Assembly: GCA_002385415.1 (NCBI GenBank)
Contig: DGDL01000041.1
Coordinates: forward strand, 23,345-81,000
Origin: Clostridiales bacterium UBA3953
GTDB lineage: Bacteria > Bacillota > Clostridia > Oscillospirales > CAG-272
Direction of reading: 5' to 3'
Length of the DNA stretch: 57,656 bases
Under the pieces are notes generated by a model that was not told the DNA's origin, made no database searches, and saw only the letters and a program-made list of their open reading frames with translations. Positions 37,408 through 46,635 of the stretch are shown here, piece by piece. A program made the translations under genes and the position numbers. Every line of letters starts with the position of its first letter. Positions within the stretch are counted from its first letter, which is position 1.

Positions 37408-39981
37408 TTATCCCGCGACGTTCGGCTCGTGCTTGTTGCCGATGGTCAGGCGGTTGAACATGGAAAGCCGCACACCTTCCTCGCCGGCAAAATACGACCT
37501 GCCGTTGTAGCGCAGTGCGTTTATAAGCACGCACTCACCAGACTGGACAATTGTCTGCGGCCCACCGATGTTGTCGGAGCCGACGTTGGCAACGAGAAGA
37601 TTTTTACATTCCGCCGCCTCGACAAATGTGCGAACCCCGTAGGCGAAGCTGTTAAAGAGTATTTGGTTTCGGGTGTTGTAGAAGTAGAAAAGAGTTGTGC
37701 GCAATTGCGTGTAGCCGTTGACATCCGGCCACGCCGAGAAATCGTAACCGGCCATCGCGTTGCGCGCTGCAACCGTGCCGTTTTGCAGGCAGCCCTCTAT
37801 GATGCCGCCCTCGCAGTTTGCGGCGCGCACGGCGTATTTATAGCAGTAGGCGATGAGCTTTTTCACATAGTGGCCGTTTGCGCCGTTGAAATCGACACCT
37901 CCGTATGCACCCACAACTGCGCAGTTGACGACATAGGCGCCGTCGTCGGTCGAGCGGATAGCAAACGCGCATTCGGGGTTGCCTGTGCCCGACTTGTTTT
38001 CAGGATAAAGCACGCGAATGTTGCGCACGCCGCTGCTGCGGCCGAGAGTTATAAGCGCCTGGTCGTATAGCGGATCGGATGCGCCCATGCCGTAGTACGA
38101 GAGAAGCGCGGTGCCGAGGCTGCTTACATGCTGGTCGCGTACGGGCACCGAGCCGACGCCGCGCAGCTCCATGCCGTCGGGCACAACTATGGGCGAGTCG
38201 AGCCTGTAGAGCCCTGCGGGGAGATATACAATGCCTCCACCCTGCTTTTGTGCCGCCAAAATGAACTTTGCAAGCTCAGCCGACACGTCTGTCGCGCCTG
38301 TGTTGTCGCCCTCAAACACGAAAAGCCGGCGTGCGGCAGGCTTGGGCGGCGCGGCATTGTAGTTGAGGCTGTATGCCGAAAGGTCGGATTCGTCCACCAT
38401 ATACTCGCCGTCGCCCGCAAGATTGCCGGTGTAATTTACTCCGGTGAGTTTTACAATGCCTTTCGAGTCGTTTTTCACCGGAATCTCGCAGCCGGTGATG
38501 CTGCTGCGCGCCACGACCATGCCCCAGCGGCTGTCGATGGAGTCAATTTGTATGCCGGTTTCACAGTTTTCGATGTAAAAGTCGTACAGTGCGCCGGCGA
38601 ACTCAATACGCTTGCCTTTGACGATATGTACGCCTACCTTGTAGTCTTTCACGCGGATATTAGCAAACTGCGTCCACTCGAGATCGCCCAAAATAAGGCC
38701 CTCGCCGTGCGTGCTCGTGTATGCTTTTATATCGTCATAGCTTGGCGCATTGTATGCGGGCGTGGCGTTTGCCCAGTATTCGGGGCTGATAAAAAAGTTC
38801 TTCCATGTGCCGACATCGGCTTGGTTGTATGCCGTCGCGGCGCAATAGAGGAATGTGCCGTAAACGCTTTCGATGGTCATCATCTCGTGCGCGTTTTCCT
38901 CGACAACGCACGCGCCGATACCGCGGTAGCCGTTGAGCACAGTGACGTTCATTATAGTCTGCAGCATGTAGCCGTCGCCCTGGCCGTCTATATAGAAGGT
39001 GTAGGGATAAGGCTTGACATCGCTTATGTCCTGCTGGGGATACCAGACCGTAAGCCCGTATACGCCCGCGCTGCCTTTGATAGTAAACAGCGCCGGCGTG
39101 GGATTGTCGACCGAGGGTACGTCCGCAACAATAACGGTGCCGTATTCGCCGTCTGTGACACTATCCGGGCTATGCCAGTCGCCGCGCAGTGTCACAAATG
39201 CGGGAATTGTGATAGGCTTTGTGATGCGGTATTTTCCCGCCGGCAGCCAAAGCGTACCGCCGCCCGCCGACGCAAGGTCGCCGAGCGCTTTTTGCAGCAG
39301 TGACGAGACGTCCTCTGCGCCGGTGCTGTCGGCGCCGTAATCGAGCGTGAAAATCTTATCGGCAACGACAATGTCGCCTGACGGATATAAAGTGTCCACA
39401 ATGCAAGGCCTGCTGTCCGGGGTTTGAGGTGTTACTACCATTTCGTATACTCCTTTATAACTATATCCTCGCTCAATCGAAAGCGTAGATACCTCTTTCA
39501 TTTCGCCGCCCGGGTCATAGCCTATATACAGGCAGAAATGCTCGGCGGCGGATTTCAGCGCGCGCTCGGAGTTTGCCGCAATAACCAGCTTGTGGCCGAT
39601 TGTCTCGATTATAAATTCGTCATCGCCGACAAGCTTTTCCTTTGCCTGCTTGCTTTCGGCGCGGTTTGTGTCGCCGACCAGGATTTCATAGCGCGAAGAC
39701 AGCTCCTGTTGCGAGGGCATGGGCTTTTCCCAGTCGGTTTTAATCGCAAATTTCGCGCCGGTGACCGACTCGAGCGCCTCGCGCACCAAAACCGCGGGTC
39801 TTGCCTGCTCGGAGGTCGCAAGGTCGGAGCGCACGATAGTGAAATTTGCCACGCCGCCCTCGGCAAGCGGAGGAAGCGGCTCGGTTTGACCCAAATCCGC
39901 CTCGCCGCCAGCCGAGTTGCAGGATGCAAGTGCTGTCATCAGTGCCAGCAGGGCAACTGCTGCCGCCAAAATCCGTTTCAT
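37408..39981 (-). CDS. Secreted lipoprotein with two pectate-lyase-3-type beta-helix domains
   Basis: An 857-aa exported protein. The signal ends LASC (C21), a good lipobox. Residues about 25-190 form an N-terminal domain (ILVGDTNRAESKQAKEKL) like those preceding glycoside hydrolases. Two right-handed beta-helix units begin near 210 (FTLDYGADSTGAEDVSSLLQKAL, then GGGTLWLPAGKYRI) and near 550 (FVFEGDNTGATDVSAELAKFIL, then GGGIVYLPAGLYRLDSPIVVPDGMELRGVG), both typical Pectate_lyase_3 openings. Such proteins degrade polysaccharides (pectin, beta-glucans) or act as scaffolds; the substrate is unknown. It ends a co-directional run after the esterase gene (24-bp gap). Confidence 0.85.
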   Translation of the reverse strand: MKRILAAAVALLALMTALASCNSAGGEADLGQTEPLPPLAEGGVANFTIVRSDLATSEQARPAVLVREALESVTGAKFAIKTDWEKPMPSQQELSSRYEILVGDTNRAESKQAKEKLVGDDEFIIETIGHKLVIAANSERALKSAAEHFCLYIGYDPGGEMKEVSTLSIERGYSYKGVYEMVVTPQTPDSRPCIVDTLYPSGDIVVADKIFTLDYGADSTGAEDVSSLLQKALGDLASAGGGTLWLPAGKYRITKPITIPAFVTLRGDWHSPDSVTDGEYGTVIVADVPSVDNPTPALFTIKGSAGVYGLTVWYPQQDISDVKPYPYTFYIDGQGDGYMLQTIMNVTVLNGYRGIGACVVEENAHEMMTIESVYGTFLYCAATAYNQADVGTWKNFFISPEYWANATPAYNAPSYDDIKAYTSTHGEGLILGDLEWTQFANIRVKDYKVGVHIVKGKRIEFAGALYDFYIENCETGIQIDSIDSRWGMVVARSSITGCEIPVKNDSKGIVKLTGVNYTGNLAGDGEYMVDESDLSAYSLNYNAAPPKPAARRLFVFEGDNTGATDVSAELAKFILAAQKQGGGIVYLPAGLYRLDSPIVVPDGMELRGVGSVPVRDQHVSSLGTALLSYYGMGASDPLYDQALITLGRSSGVRNIRVLYPENKSGTGNPECAFAIRSTDDGAYVVNCAVVGAYGGVDFNGANGHYVKKLIAYCYKYAVRAANCEGGIIEGCLQNGTVAARNAMAGYDFSAWPDVNGYTQLRTTLFYFYNTRNQILFNSFAYGVRTFVEAAECKNLLVANVGSDNIGGPQTIVQSGECVLINALRYNGRSYFAGEEGVRLSMFNRLTIGNKHEPNVAG

Positions 39982-40005
39982 TATGCGGATACCCCATGAA
40001 AACCT

Positions 40006-40932
40006 TTATTTTTCGTTTCGCCGCTGTGCAGCCGCAAGCGACCTGGTCGCGCCAAGCCCGGCTGCAACGAGCGCGACCGCCGCGAGATATTGCCATTTGA
40101 ATCCGGCGGAACCGCCGGAGGCGGTCTGCGCGCCGCTGCCCGATTTCGACTGTGAAAACATCCAGCCGAGCAGGTCGGGTTCGGAGTAGGCCTCGTCCCA
40201 ACAGTTGTGCCCGACGCCGGAATACTCAGTATAAGTATAAACCTTGCCGCCCGCTTTTTCAAGTGCCGATGCCATATCGCGCGAGCCTGATACCGGCACC
40301 ACCTCGTCGAGCGAGCCGTGGAAAAACCACACCGGAAGCTCTGCAATGACATCGGCTTTCGAGGGGTCGCCCGCGCCGCAAATCGGAACCGCCGCAGCGA
40401 AAAGCTCGGGATGGCGCAGGATAATATCCCATGTGCCGTACCCGCCCATCGACAGGCCGGTTACATATATCCGGTCGGAGTCGACAGGCTCGCTTTTGAT
40501 AAGCGAGAGAAGCAGCTCATAGGTTGCGCCGAGACTGCGCGACATGGGGACACTGTCCAAACTGTATGAGCCGGCCTCCCATGGAGTGTCCACCCACTGC
40601 ATTTCGTCGGGACATTGTGGTGCGACGAGTATGCAGTTTTTGTATTCCGACCGCAGCACGCGCGAGAGAATCCCCGGCTCGAAGTAAACCTGCGTCGTGT
40701 TGTCGTCGCCGCGGTGCCCGGCACCGTGCAGATAAAGCAGCAGCGGCAGCTTTTCGCCTTCTCCCGCCTCGGGCGGGATATATATACGATATGGCAGGCT
40801 TGTCCCGGCCGAATCTGTAAACGTGCGCATTTCCATAATGTTTGCGGCAGGTGACATACCGAACGAACAGGCGTAAACCGATAGCAGGGCCGCAGCCGCA
40901 AAAATAAAAAACAGTTTTATCGGGGTTTTCAT
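40006..40932 (-). CDS. Exported alpha/beta-hydrolase (esterase/PHB-depolymerase-like)
   Basis: A 308-aa serine hydrolase. An N-terminal signal or membrane segment (about 7-24) contains a cysteine, though the lipobox is weak. LPLLLYLHGAGHRGDD supplies the oxyanion loop, GLSMGGYG the nucleophile elbow, GSLDEVVP the Asp and GHNCWDEAY the His. This layout is that of dienelactone-hydrolase or feruloyl-esterase-like proteins that often accompany polysaccharide breakdown. A C-terminal hydrophobic helix with a basic end (AALVAAGLGATR, then AAQRRNEK) suggests surface anchoring. The start overlaps the serine hydrolase stop by 4 bp. Confidence 0.82.
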   Translation of the reverse strand: MKTPIKLFFIFAAAALLSVYACSFGMSPAANIMEMRTFTDSAGTSLPYRIYIPPEAGEGEKLPLLLYLHGAGHRGDDNTTQVYFEPGILSRVLRSEYKNCILVAPQCPDEMQWVDTPWEAGSYSLDSVPMSRSLGATYELLLSLIKSEPVDSDRIYVTGLSMGGYGTWDIILRHPELFAAAVPICGAGDPSKADVIAELPVWFFHGSLDEVVPVSGSRDMASALEKAGGKVYTYTEYSGVGHNCWDEAYSEPDLLGWMFSQSKSGSGAQTASGGSAGFKWQYLAAVALVAAGLGATRSLAAAQRRNEK

Positions 40933-41825
40933 ATATCAAAAAATTCGGCAAGCAATGAATTGTAGTCAACTTCCCCTGCGCCGTGTGCCGCAAACACAAA
41001 GTCCCGCTCGGGCACAACGCGAACAATCTGACCGTTTGTACCAGTGCAGGCAAAGCCGCGGTCACGCAGCCAGAAGCTGTATCCATAGCGCGGAGCACTC
41101 TCAATTTTCACCTGGTCGGAGGTTGCGGCTCGCACCCATTCTTCGTCGAGCAGCCGGCGCCCGTCTGGGGTGAGTCCGCCGCTCATATAGACATAGCCCA
41201 GCTTCCACATGTCGTGGGTATAGGTGAATAAGCCGGTCGCCCCCATTATATCGCCCGCGTGGCTGCGTTCGAACGCGCAGGGACCGAACCCGAGCGGCTC
41301 AAGCAGCCGCCGGCGCAGATAAAGCTCGACGTCCTCGCCGACTGCGCGGCTCGCGACCGCCGCGGCGAGATAGTAATTTGTGTTGCTGTAAACATAATGT
41401 GTCCCGGGCTCTTTTTTTATTTTTATGGCAAAGCAGCGCCGGAGCCAGTTTCGCTCGCGCGCTGGGTCATAACGGTCACTTTCAAACAGCGTGACATCGC
41501 GCTGACCGGTGGTATGCGTCAAAATGTGGTGGACGGTGACGTCCTGCCATCCGTCGGAGATTTTTTCCGGCAGCTCGTCCCGCCCAAAAAAATCAATAAC
41601 GCGGTCGGATAAGCGCAGTTTGCCGTCACAGACGGCAAGCCCGACCGCGGTTGCTGTGAAATTTTTGGTTATGGAATAGCAGTTTAAAGCGCCGGCACTG
41701 AAATTTACCTGGCGCATGGCAAAATCGCCGTCCGAGTAGACAGCCATGTTTATAACCGGTATGTCCGCAGACTTTATCTTCTCCGTTAAAGCGTCAAGTC
41801 TTTCCTCGAGGTTCAATTTTATCAC
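40929..41825 (-). CDS. Beta-lactamase/penicillin-binding-like serine hydrolase (class C fold)
   Basis: A 298-aa protein of the beta-lactamase domain family. SITK gives the SxxK nucleophile near residue 51, YSNTNYY the YxN motif near 145, and HILTHTTGQRD is a common family stretch. There is no signal peptide. Members include esterases and peptidases as well as class C beta-lactamases, so antibiotic resistance is not implied. It overlaps dacF upstream and the esterase downstream, each by ATGA. Lack of export is odd between two exported enzymes. Confidence 0.82.
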   Translation of the reverse strand: MIKLNLEERLDALTEKIKSADIPVINMAVYSDGDFAMRQVNFSAGALNCYSITKNFTATAVGLAVCDGKLRLSDRVIDFFGRDELPEKISDGWQDVTVHHILTHTTGQRDVTLFESDRYDPARERNWLRRCFAIKIKKEPGTHYVYSNTNYYLAAAVASRAVGEDVELYLRRRLLEPLGFGPCAFERSHAGDIMGATGLFTYTHDMWKLGYVYMSGGLTPDGRRLLDEEWVRAATSDQVKIESAPRYGYSFWLRDRGFACTGTNGQIVRVVPERDFVFAAHGAGEVDYNSLLAEFFDI

Positions 41826-43042
41826 ATCCCTTGAATAAGAAGTTTAAATCCTGCAAAAAGGCCGGCAAGCCATTCCCAAATGGTTTTTTCGCGCTGCCGG
41901 GGTATGTCAAACGATGCGGTAAGTTCGCATTCGGCAATAGTGTTGCCGTCACAGTGCCAAACCGCCTTGCCCAGCGGCTGGGATTTGAGCACCGGCGCAT
42001 AATAAAAGTTTTTGAGTCGCAGCTCACATGTAATCTCGCCGCGTTCCTTGGGTAGTACGGCTGTGACGGTACGCAGGTTGTTGACGAAAACATAGGGCGA
42101 GGTGCCGCCCACAACGGGCAGTGCATACGAAAGTGTACCCGCCTCGGCAAGCGTCACGCACTCCAGCTGCGAAAAGCCGTACTCGAGCATAGCGGTGTGG
42201 TCGTTCCAGTCGTCCGACGCGTTGAGCGTCACCGCGACAAGCTCGACCCCGTCGCGCTCGGCGGCTGAAACAAGGCAGCGCCCGCTCCTTTTGGTAAAGC
42301 CGGTTTTAACACCTATTGCGTAAGGGTAAAGCCGCAGCAGCCTGTTGTGGTTGAGCAACAGCCGCACTCCGCCCCCGTCACGCAGCGGTATGGTTTTACG
42401 CCGCGTCGCACAAATCTCGCGAAAGATAGGGTTTTGCATCGCGTAACGGGTGAGTGTAGCCAGATCACGCGCAGTTGTGTAGTGGTTTTCATGGTCGAGC
42501 CCGTGAGGGTTGGCAAAACAGGTGTTTGCCATCCCCAGCTCGGCCGCTTTCCTGTTCATCAGCTCGGCAAAAGCCGCGACGCTGCCCGCAATTTCTATTG
42601 CAACAGCGGTCGCCGCATCGTTTGCGCTTTCGAGCATAACGGCATAGAGAAGCTCCCCGAGCGTGAGCTCCTCGTCGGTGTAAAGATAAATGGACGAGCC
42701 CTCGATTCCCACCGCGGTAGAGGGGATTACAACCCTTTCGTTTAAGTCGCCGTTTTCAAGAGCCACGACGGTTGTCATTATCTTGGTCGTGGACGCCATG
42801 GGACGGCGGGTATCGGCGTCTTTTTCAAACAGTACGCGACCCGTCGACGTCTCAATTAAAATCGCCGATCTTGCCGAAACCGACGGCGGAGAAGTCTCCG
42901 CATGCGCGCATACGGTAGCCGGCAGCGCAGCGGCGACGGCAAGCAGCATGTATACCGCAAAAACGCCGAGTTTTCTCAGTTTGCCCTGCAAATTTACAGT
43001 TACCGGTTTTGACAAAGCACGCCTCCGGATGTTTGCTCTCAT
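41822..43042 (-). CDS. dacF: D-alanyl-D-alanine carboxypeptidase (DacF/PBP5 type)
   Basis: A 406-aa low-molecular-weight penicillin-binding protein that trims pentapeptides of peptidoglycan. A signal segment covers about 25-48. STTK (S84, K87), SAND (SxN) and KTGFT give the S11 active site, followed by the PBP5 C-terminal domain and an amphipathic tail (TIWEWLAGLFAGFKLLIQG) for membrane anchoring. DacF/DacB proteins adjust the spore cortex. Here it lies directly downstream of gerW, consistent with that role. The start is uncertain because no strong ribosome-binding site precedes it and the first 25 residues are basic. Confidence 0.9.
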   Translation of the reverse strand: MRANIRRRALSKPVTVNLQGKLRKLGVFAVYMLLAVAAALPATVCAHAETSPPSVSARSAILIETSTGRVLFEKDADTRRPMASTTKIMTTVVALENGDLNERVVIPSTAVGIEGSSIYLYTDEELTLGELLYAVMLESANDAATAVAIEIAGSVAAFAELMNRKAAELGMANTCFANPHGLDHENHYTTARDLATLTRYAMQNPIFREICATRRKTIPLRDGGGVRLLLNHNRLLRLYPYAIGVKTGFTKRSGRCLVSAAERDGVELVAVTLNASDDWNDHTAMLEYGFSQLECVTLAEAGTLSYALPVVGGTSPYVFVNNLRTVTAVLPKERGEITCELRLKNFYYAPVLKSQPLGKAVWHCDGNTIAECELTASFDIPRQREKTIWEWLAGLFAGFKLLIQGM

Positions 43043-43098
43043 ATTAAATGCTTACATGCATTTATATGAGGGCACAGAGGCGCATATTCACAGTGCGG

Positions 43099-43581
43099 CT
43101 AAATAGACGCGGCTGGATCGTCCGTGGTATCGTCGTCTTTGGACAGCGCTTTTTTCAGCTTTGACACAATCTCGGGCGAACGGTCGATAAGCGAGCCTAT
43201 TGCCTCGATTATACCGGCGGCGCCGGGCGAATGAGGCTCTGAAATGTTGAGAAGCTCCACACCGTCCTCTTTGATTATAAGAAAGCAGATCGGAGTAACG
43301 GTCAGCCCGGTTCCGCCGCCTCCGCCGAAGTTTTGCTGGGGGGGCTTGCCGTTTCCGTTTCTGCCATTATTGCTTCCGTTCGCCGACTGCTGCGATGTTT
43401 TTGCGTTTTTGCCGAAGTAATCGACTCCGCCGGACGCAAAGCCGACCGAAACGCGGGAAACGGGTATAATTGTAGTTTTTCCGGCAACAATCGGCTGGCC
43501 GATTATTGTGTTTGTATCGGCAAGCTCTTTAATATTGGAAAGGGAAGTGGCTATAATGTCGCTGAGTTTGCTTTCGGGCAT
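43099..43581 (-). CDS. gerW: Spore germination protein GerW (YtfJ family)
   Basis: A 160-aa member of the sporulation protein YtfJ family, needed for normal germination in B. subtilis. TIIGQPIVAGKTTIIPVSRVSVGFASGG near 25-52 is the family hallmark, followed by a Gly/Asn/Ser-rich variable loop (about 60-90), and TPICFLIIKEDGVELLNI. Length is typical. It lies 48 bp after the DUF2953 (YtfI-like) gene, the same pairing as ytfI-ytfJ in Bacillus. Confidence 0.93.
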   Translation of the reverse strand: MPESKLSDIIATSLSNIKELADTNTIIGQPIVAGKTTIIPVSRVSVGFASGGVDYFGKNAKTSQQSANGSNNGRNGNGKPPQQNFGGGGGTGLTVTPICFLIIKEDGVELLNISEPHSPGAAGIIEAIGSLIDRSPEIVSKLKKALSKDDDTTDDPAASI

Positions 43582-43629
43582 TGCGATGACCTCCGTATAT
43601 TCAAATTACAGGATAAAGTCCGGGCTGTG

Positions 43630-44313
43630 TCAATCCTGTGGCGCTTTGCCTCCGGTGAAAAGATTGGCGCCGAAATCACCGAGCCGGGGAATATCTATAA
43701 CCCGCACCCGGAACGTAAAATCGGCGGAAAACTCGGGCTCCTCGACGCTGAAATCGGGATAAACCCCGAACTCGGCATCCTTTTTCACATCGAAGTTGGT
43801 CTCGCTCATAAGCAGCTCGGTGAGATATGCCACAAGCTGCGAGGTCGCCGAGTAAAGGTATGCTGTTTTGGCAGCGTCGTCCGATGCAACTTTTATATAA
43901 AGCTTTGACACGTCGATGTGAAGATAACGCGCAAAGCGGCGGATTATCCTTCCGACAAGCCGCGTTATAAACGAAATCTTCTGGGTAAGCGGAAGCTCCC
44001 GGGAAACAATTCCTTCTTCCTTCTTTTCGAGCTGTTGCTTTTCCTTTTTCAGGCGCTCTTTTTCAGCCTTTTTCGCCCGCTTTCGCTCAAGACGCCGAAA
44101 GCGCTTTATTTTATAGTCGCGCAGTTTAACTTTTTCCTTTTTGCGGGGCAGTATGCGATACCTGAAAAAGAGAATCTCAAGCCAAACCCGCAGCCCCTCA
44201 TCGTCATCATAGACGACTCGCAGGCGTACCCATGTAAAATATAGAAGCAAAGCCAAAGCAGCGAGTATGGCAAAAACGATTAAAACAGCGATCAATACTT
44301 TCATGGCGGTCAT
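43630..44313 (-). CDS. ytfI: DUF2953 (YtfI-like) membrane protein
   Basis: A 227-aa protein with one N-terminal membrane helix (MKVLIAVLIVFAILAALALLLYF), a long Lys/Glu-rich helix (about 70-115) and a C-terminal domain. YIKVASDDAAKTAYLYSATSQLVAYL is characteristic of DUF2953. The exact role is unknown, but the gene regularly sits between scpB and gerW. ATG at 44313 overlaps the scpB stop. The much longer upstream frame is antisense-like Arg-rich sequence inside scpB. Confidence 0.85.
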   Translation of the reverse strand: MTAMKVLIAVLIVFAILAALALLLYFTWVRLRVVYDDDEGLRVWLEILFFRYRILPRKKEKVKLRDYKIKRFRRLERKRAKKAEKERLKKEKQQLEKKEEGIVSRELPLTQKISFITRLVGRIIRRFARYLHIDVSKLYIKVASDDAAKTAYLYSATSQLVAYLTELLMSETNFDVKKDAEFGVYPDFSVEEPEFSADFTFRVRVIDIPRLGDFGANLFTGGKAPQD

Positions 44314-44975
44314 AAAGGCTCGTCCGGCGAGCCCGCCTCGTCCGTTACACGCAGAGCGTCGATGTCGGGAAGCTCGTCGAGCGACGATATGCCGAAACAG
44401 CGCAAAAAGTCGGGCGTCGTGGCGTATAGATTGGGCTTGCCGGGCACATCGAGCTTGCCGACGCACTCGATAAGCCCGCGTTCGATCAGGGTGTTTAACG
44501 CATACGAGCTGTCGGTGCCGCGTACCTGTTCAATGAAAACACGCGTCGTGGGCTGATTATAGGCTATGATGGCAAGCACTTCAAGCGCCGATTGCGAAAG
44601 ACCGCCGGGCGTTCGCATGCCGAGTGCCGCTTTGATATACGGCTCAAACTCCTCTTTCGTGCAAAGCTGGCGCCGGTCGCCGAGCGACAGAAGCTGAATC
44701 CCCCGCGTCTCGCAGTCGCGGGCAAGCTCGTCGCAAAGGTTTTCTACAGTATTAATATCCAGCCCGAGCGCATCCGCAAGCTTGCCAACGGGCACAGGCG
44801 TTCCTGCCGCAAATAAAATTGCCTCTATAGCGCGTTTGGCGAATCCCGGCTCAAAATTCGGGCTGTTGAGGGTGTTATCATGGCTTTGCACAGCCGTATC
44901 CGATGCGGTCTTGTCCGGGCATGTGTCCGTGGAAAATTCCAGGCTTTTTTGAGTGTCGTCTGTCACTTTTATCAA
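44310..44975 (-). CDS. scpB: Segregation and condensation protein B
   Basis: A kleisin-associated subunit of the SMC-ScpAB condensin that organises the chromosome. Residues about 45-200 hold two winged helices: AIEAILFAAGTPVPVGKLADALG and the conserved LSQSALEVLAIIAYNQPTTRVFIEQVRGTDSSYALNTLIERGLIE. An acidic, poorly conserved N-terminal extension of about 40 residues is present, so a later start is possible. It follows scpA by 73 bp. Confidence 0.95.
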   Translation of the reverse strand: MIKVTDDTQKSLEFSTDTCPDKTASDTAVQSHDNTLNSPNFEPGFAKRAIEAILFAAGTPVPVGKLADALGLDINTVENLCDELARDCETRGIQLLSLGDRRQLCTKEEFEPYIKAALGMRTPGGLSQSALEVLAIIAYNQPTTRVFIEQVRGTDSSYALNTLIERGLIECVGKLDVPGKPNLYATTPDFLRCFGISSLDELPDIDALRVTDEAGSPDEPL

Positions 44976-45048
44976 ATCCGTTTACGGTAAATTAAATCAT
45001 GGCTTTGAGTGGCGCCGGCTGCATGCAGGCTGACGCTTAATTTGCAAA

Positions 45049-45831
45049 TTAGCTGTCCGTGCTTATTTCATCCGAGGTCGGCCTGCTCCTGTGGGTGGTA
45101 TCAAGCGTGAGCAGCAGCTCGCCGTCCTCGTTGCAAAGCCTCACGCGCTGTGCGCGCAACAGCTCGAGCAGCGCCAAAAACGTCGCCACCAGCTCCGACC
45201 GCGACCTGCACTCGTAAAGCAGATCGTCGAAGTCGGTCCCGGGCTCTCCGTACAGCCTGCGCATCAGCCAAAGTATGCGCTCGGCTACCGGAACAGTGCG
45301 GCCGGCAAGCAGCTTTTCAAGCGTCCGTTCCGAGCGCAGCACAAGCCGGGGAAGCTCGCGCTTCCTCTCGAGAATTCTGGCAAACGCACGGCTTACAAGG
45401 GACACGTCGAGGCCCGCCGGCGGCTCGGCGCTCGGTGGGAGCGCGTCGGGTTCGCGGGTATATCTGCCTGCATGCTTTTCGTAAAGCTCGGCGAGCTTTG
45501 TGGCGGCGGCTTTTGCGCGCCGGTACTCCACAAGCGCAGCCGAAAGCGCCGCTCTGGGGTCCTCCTCGTCGTCCGAAGACGATTTGGGGAGCAGCATGCG
45601 GCTTTTTATCAGCATCAGCTCGGCCGCGCAGACGATAAACTCGCCGGCAATCTCCATATCGAGCGCGCGCATTGCGTCGAGATACTCCATATACTGCTCC
45701 AAAATCAGAGCGATGGGTATATCGAAAATATCGACCTTGTTTTTTTCAATAAGCGAAAGCAGCAGGTCGAGCGGCCCTTCAAAGACCTCAAGCTTAAAGC
45801 TCGGGGTTTGCGGCTCGTGACTTGCATTCAC
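45049..45831 (-). CDS. scpA: Segregation and condensation protein A
   Basis: The kleisin of the SMC complex, 260 aa. FEGPLDLLLSLIEKNKVDIFDIPIALILEQYMEYL (about 17-52) is the SMC head-binding N terminus, ELMLIKSRMLLP follows, and the C-terminal winged helix (about 200-250) includes VATFLALLELLRAQRVRL. Length agrees with the family. It starts 11 bp after the site-2 protease gene ends. Confidence 0.95.
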   Translation of the reverse strand: MNASHEPQTPSFKLEVFEGPLDLLLSLIEKNKVDIFDIPIALILEQYMEYLDAMRALDMEIAGEFIVCAAELMLIKSRMLLPKSSSDDEEDPRAALSAALVEYRRAKAAATKLAELYEKHAGRYTREPDALPPSAEPPAGLDVSLVSRAFARILERKRELPRLVLRSERTLEKLLAGRTVPVAERILWLMRRLYGEPGTDFDDLLYECRSRSELVATFLALLELLRAQRVRLCNEDGELLLTLDTTHRSRPTSDEISTDS

Positions 45832-45842
45832 GGCGGTTTACC

Positions 45843-46526
45843 TCACAATCCGTTCAGACCGAGCAGTGTCCCCATGCCATTCAGCGTTTGGCTTATCAAA
45901 AAGGACAGCGGTCTGTCAAGCAGTCCGGTAAAAAGCAAAATCATTATCCCGAAGGCGATGTAGCGCTCGTATTTCATTATACCGAAATACAGTTTGTCGG
46001 GCAGGAAACTAAACAAAATCCTCGAGCCGTCGAGAGGGGGCATGGGCAACAGGTTGAAAATCGCCAGCGCCGTGTTCATCGAAGCAAACAAATAAAGAAA
46101 CATTATGGTATAGGCGGCAAGGTAAAACGCAAACCCCGGCGCGATGTACTCGGGCAGGAAAAAGTACAATATGCGCAAAAGCAGCAGGCCGAAAAAAGCC
46201 AGCAAAAGGTTTGACACCGGCCCCGCGAGCGCCGACAGCGCCATCCCGATCTTTGGATTTTTGAACCGGCGCGCGTTTATAGGAACGGGCTTTGCCCAGC
46301 CGAACCCAAAAATCAGCATCACAATCGCGCCGAGCGGGTCAAGATGGTGCAGCGGGTTGAGCGACAGGCGCCCCATATCGCGTGCGGTTGTGTCGCCCAG
46401 CCATAATGCAACGCGCCCGTGTGACGTTTCGTGTACGGTCAGCGCGATGAGAATGATGGGTATGCGCAATAGCAGAAGCGGTATGTCCTGGACGGTCAAG
46501 TTGCCGGACAAAATGTTTGAAAGCAT
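45843..46526 (-). CDS. Site-2 protease family (M50) membrane metalloprotease
   Basis: A 227-aa polytopic protein. IALTVHETSHGRVALWLGD carries the zinc motif HExxH (HETSH), NPLHHLDPLGAI follows, and FNLLPMPPLDGSRIL supplies the third ligand Asp. The short form without PDZ domain matches the YwhC-like group found in many Firmicutes, whose substrates are unknown. About six hydrophobic segments are visible. It lies between lysA and scpA on the minus strand. Confidence 0.9.
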   Translation of the reverse strand: MLSNILSGNLTVQDIPLLLLRIPIILIALTVHETSHGRVALWLGDTTARDMGRLSLNPLHHLDPLGAIVMLIFGFGWAKPVPINARRFKNPKIGMALSALAGPVSNLLLAFFGLLLLRILYFFLPEYIAPGFAFYLAAYTIMFLYLFASMNTALAIFNLLPMPPLDGSRILFSFLPDKLYFGIMKYERYIAFGIMILLFTGLLDRPLSFLISQTLNGMGTLLGLNGL

Positions 46527-46635
46527 GGCAGAGTTTCCTTATACAATCGGGCGCAATCGAGCGCGGTGCTCTATTGATTTTTGACGCGCTGCGGGGATTT
46601 CACACGCTTTTTTGCGCGCCGCGCGAAAAATTCCT

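Noticed and set aside
38128..39303. Plus-strand open frame of 391 codons
   Set aside because: It is antisense to the beta-helix lipoprotein gene, whose domains are clear. Its Cys/Arg/Val-rich composition is typical of a shadow frame in GC-rich DNA.
40929..41825. Class C beta-lactamase conferring resistance
   Set aside because: There is no signal peptide, and the family is dominated by esterases and peptidases, so only the fold-level call is kept.
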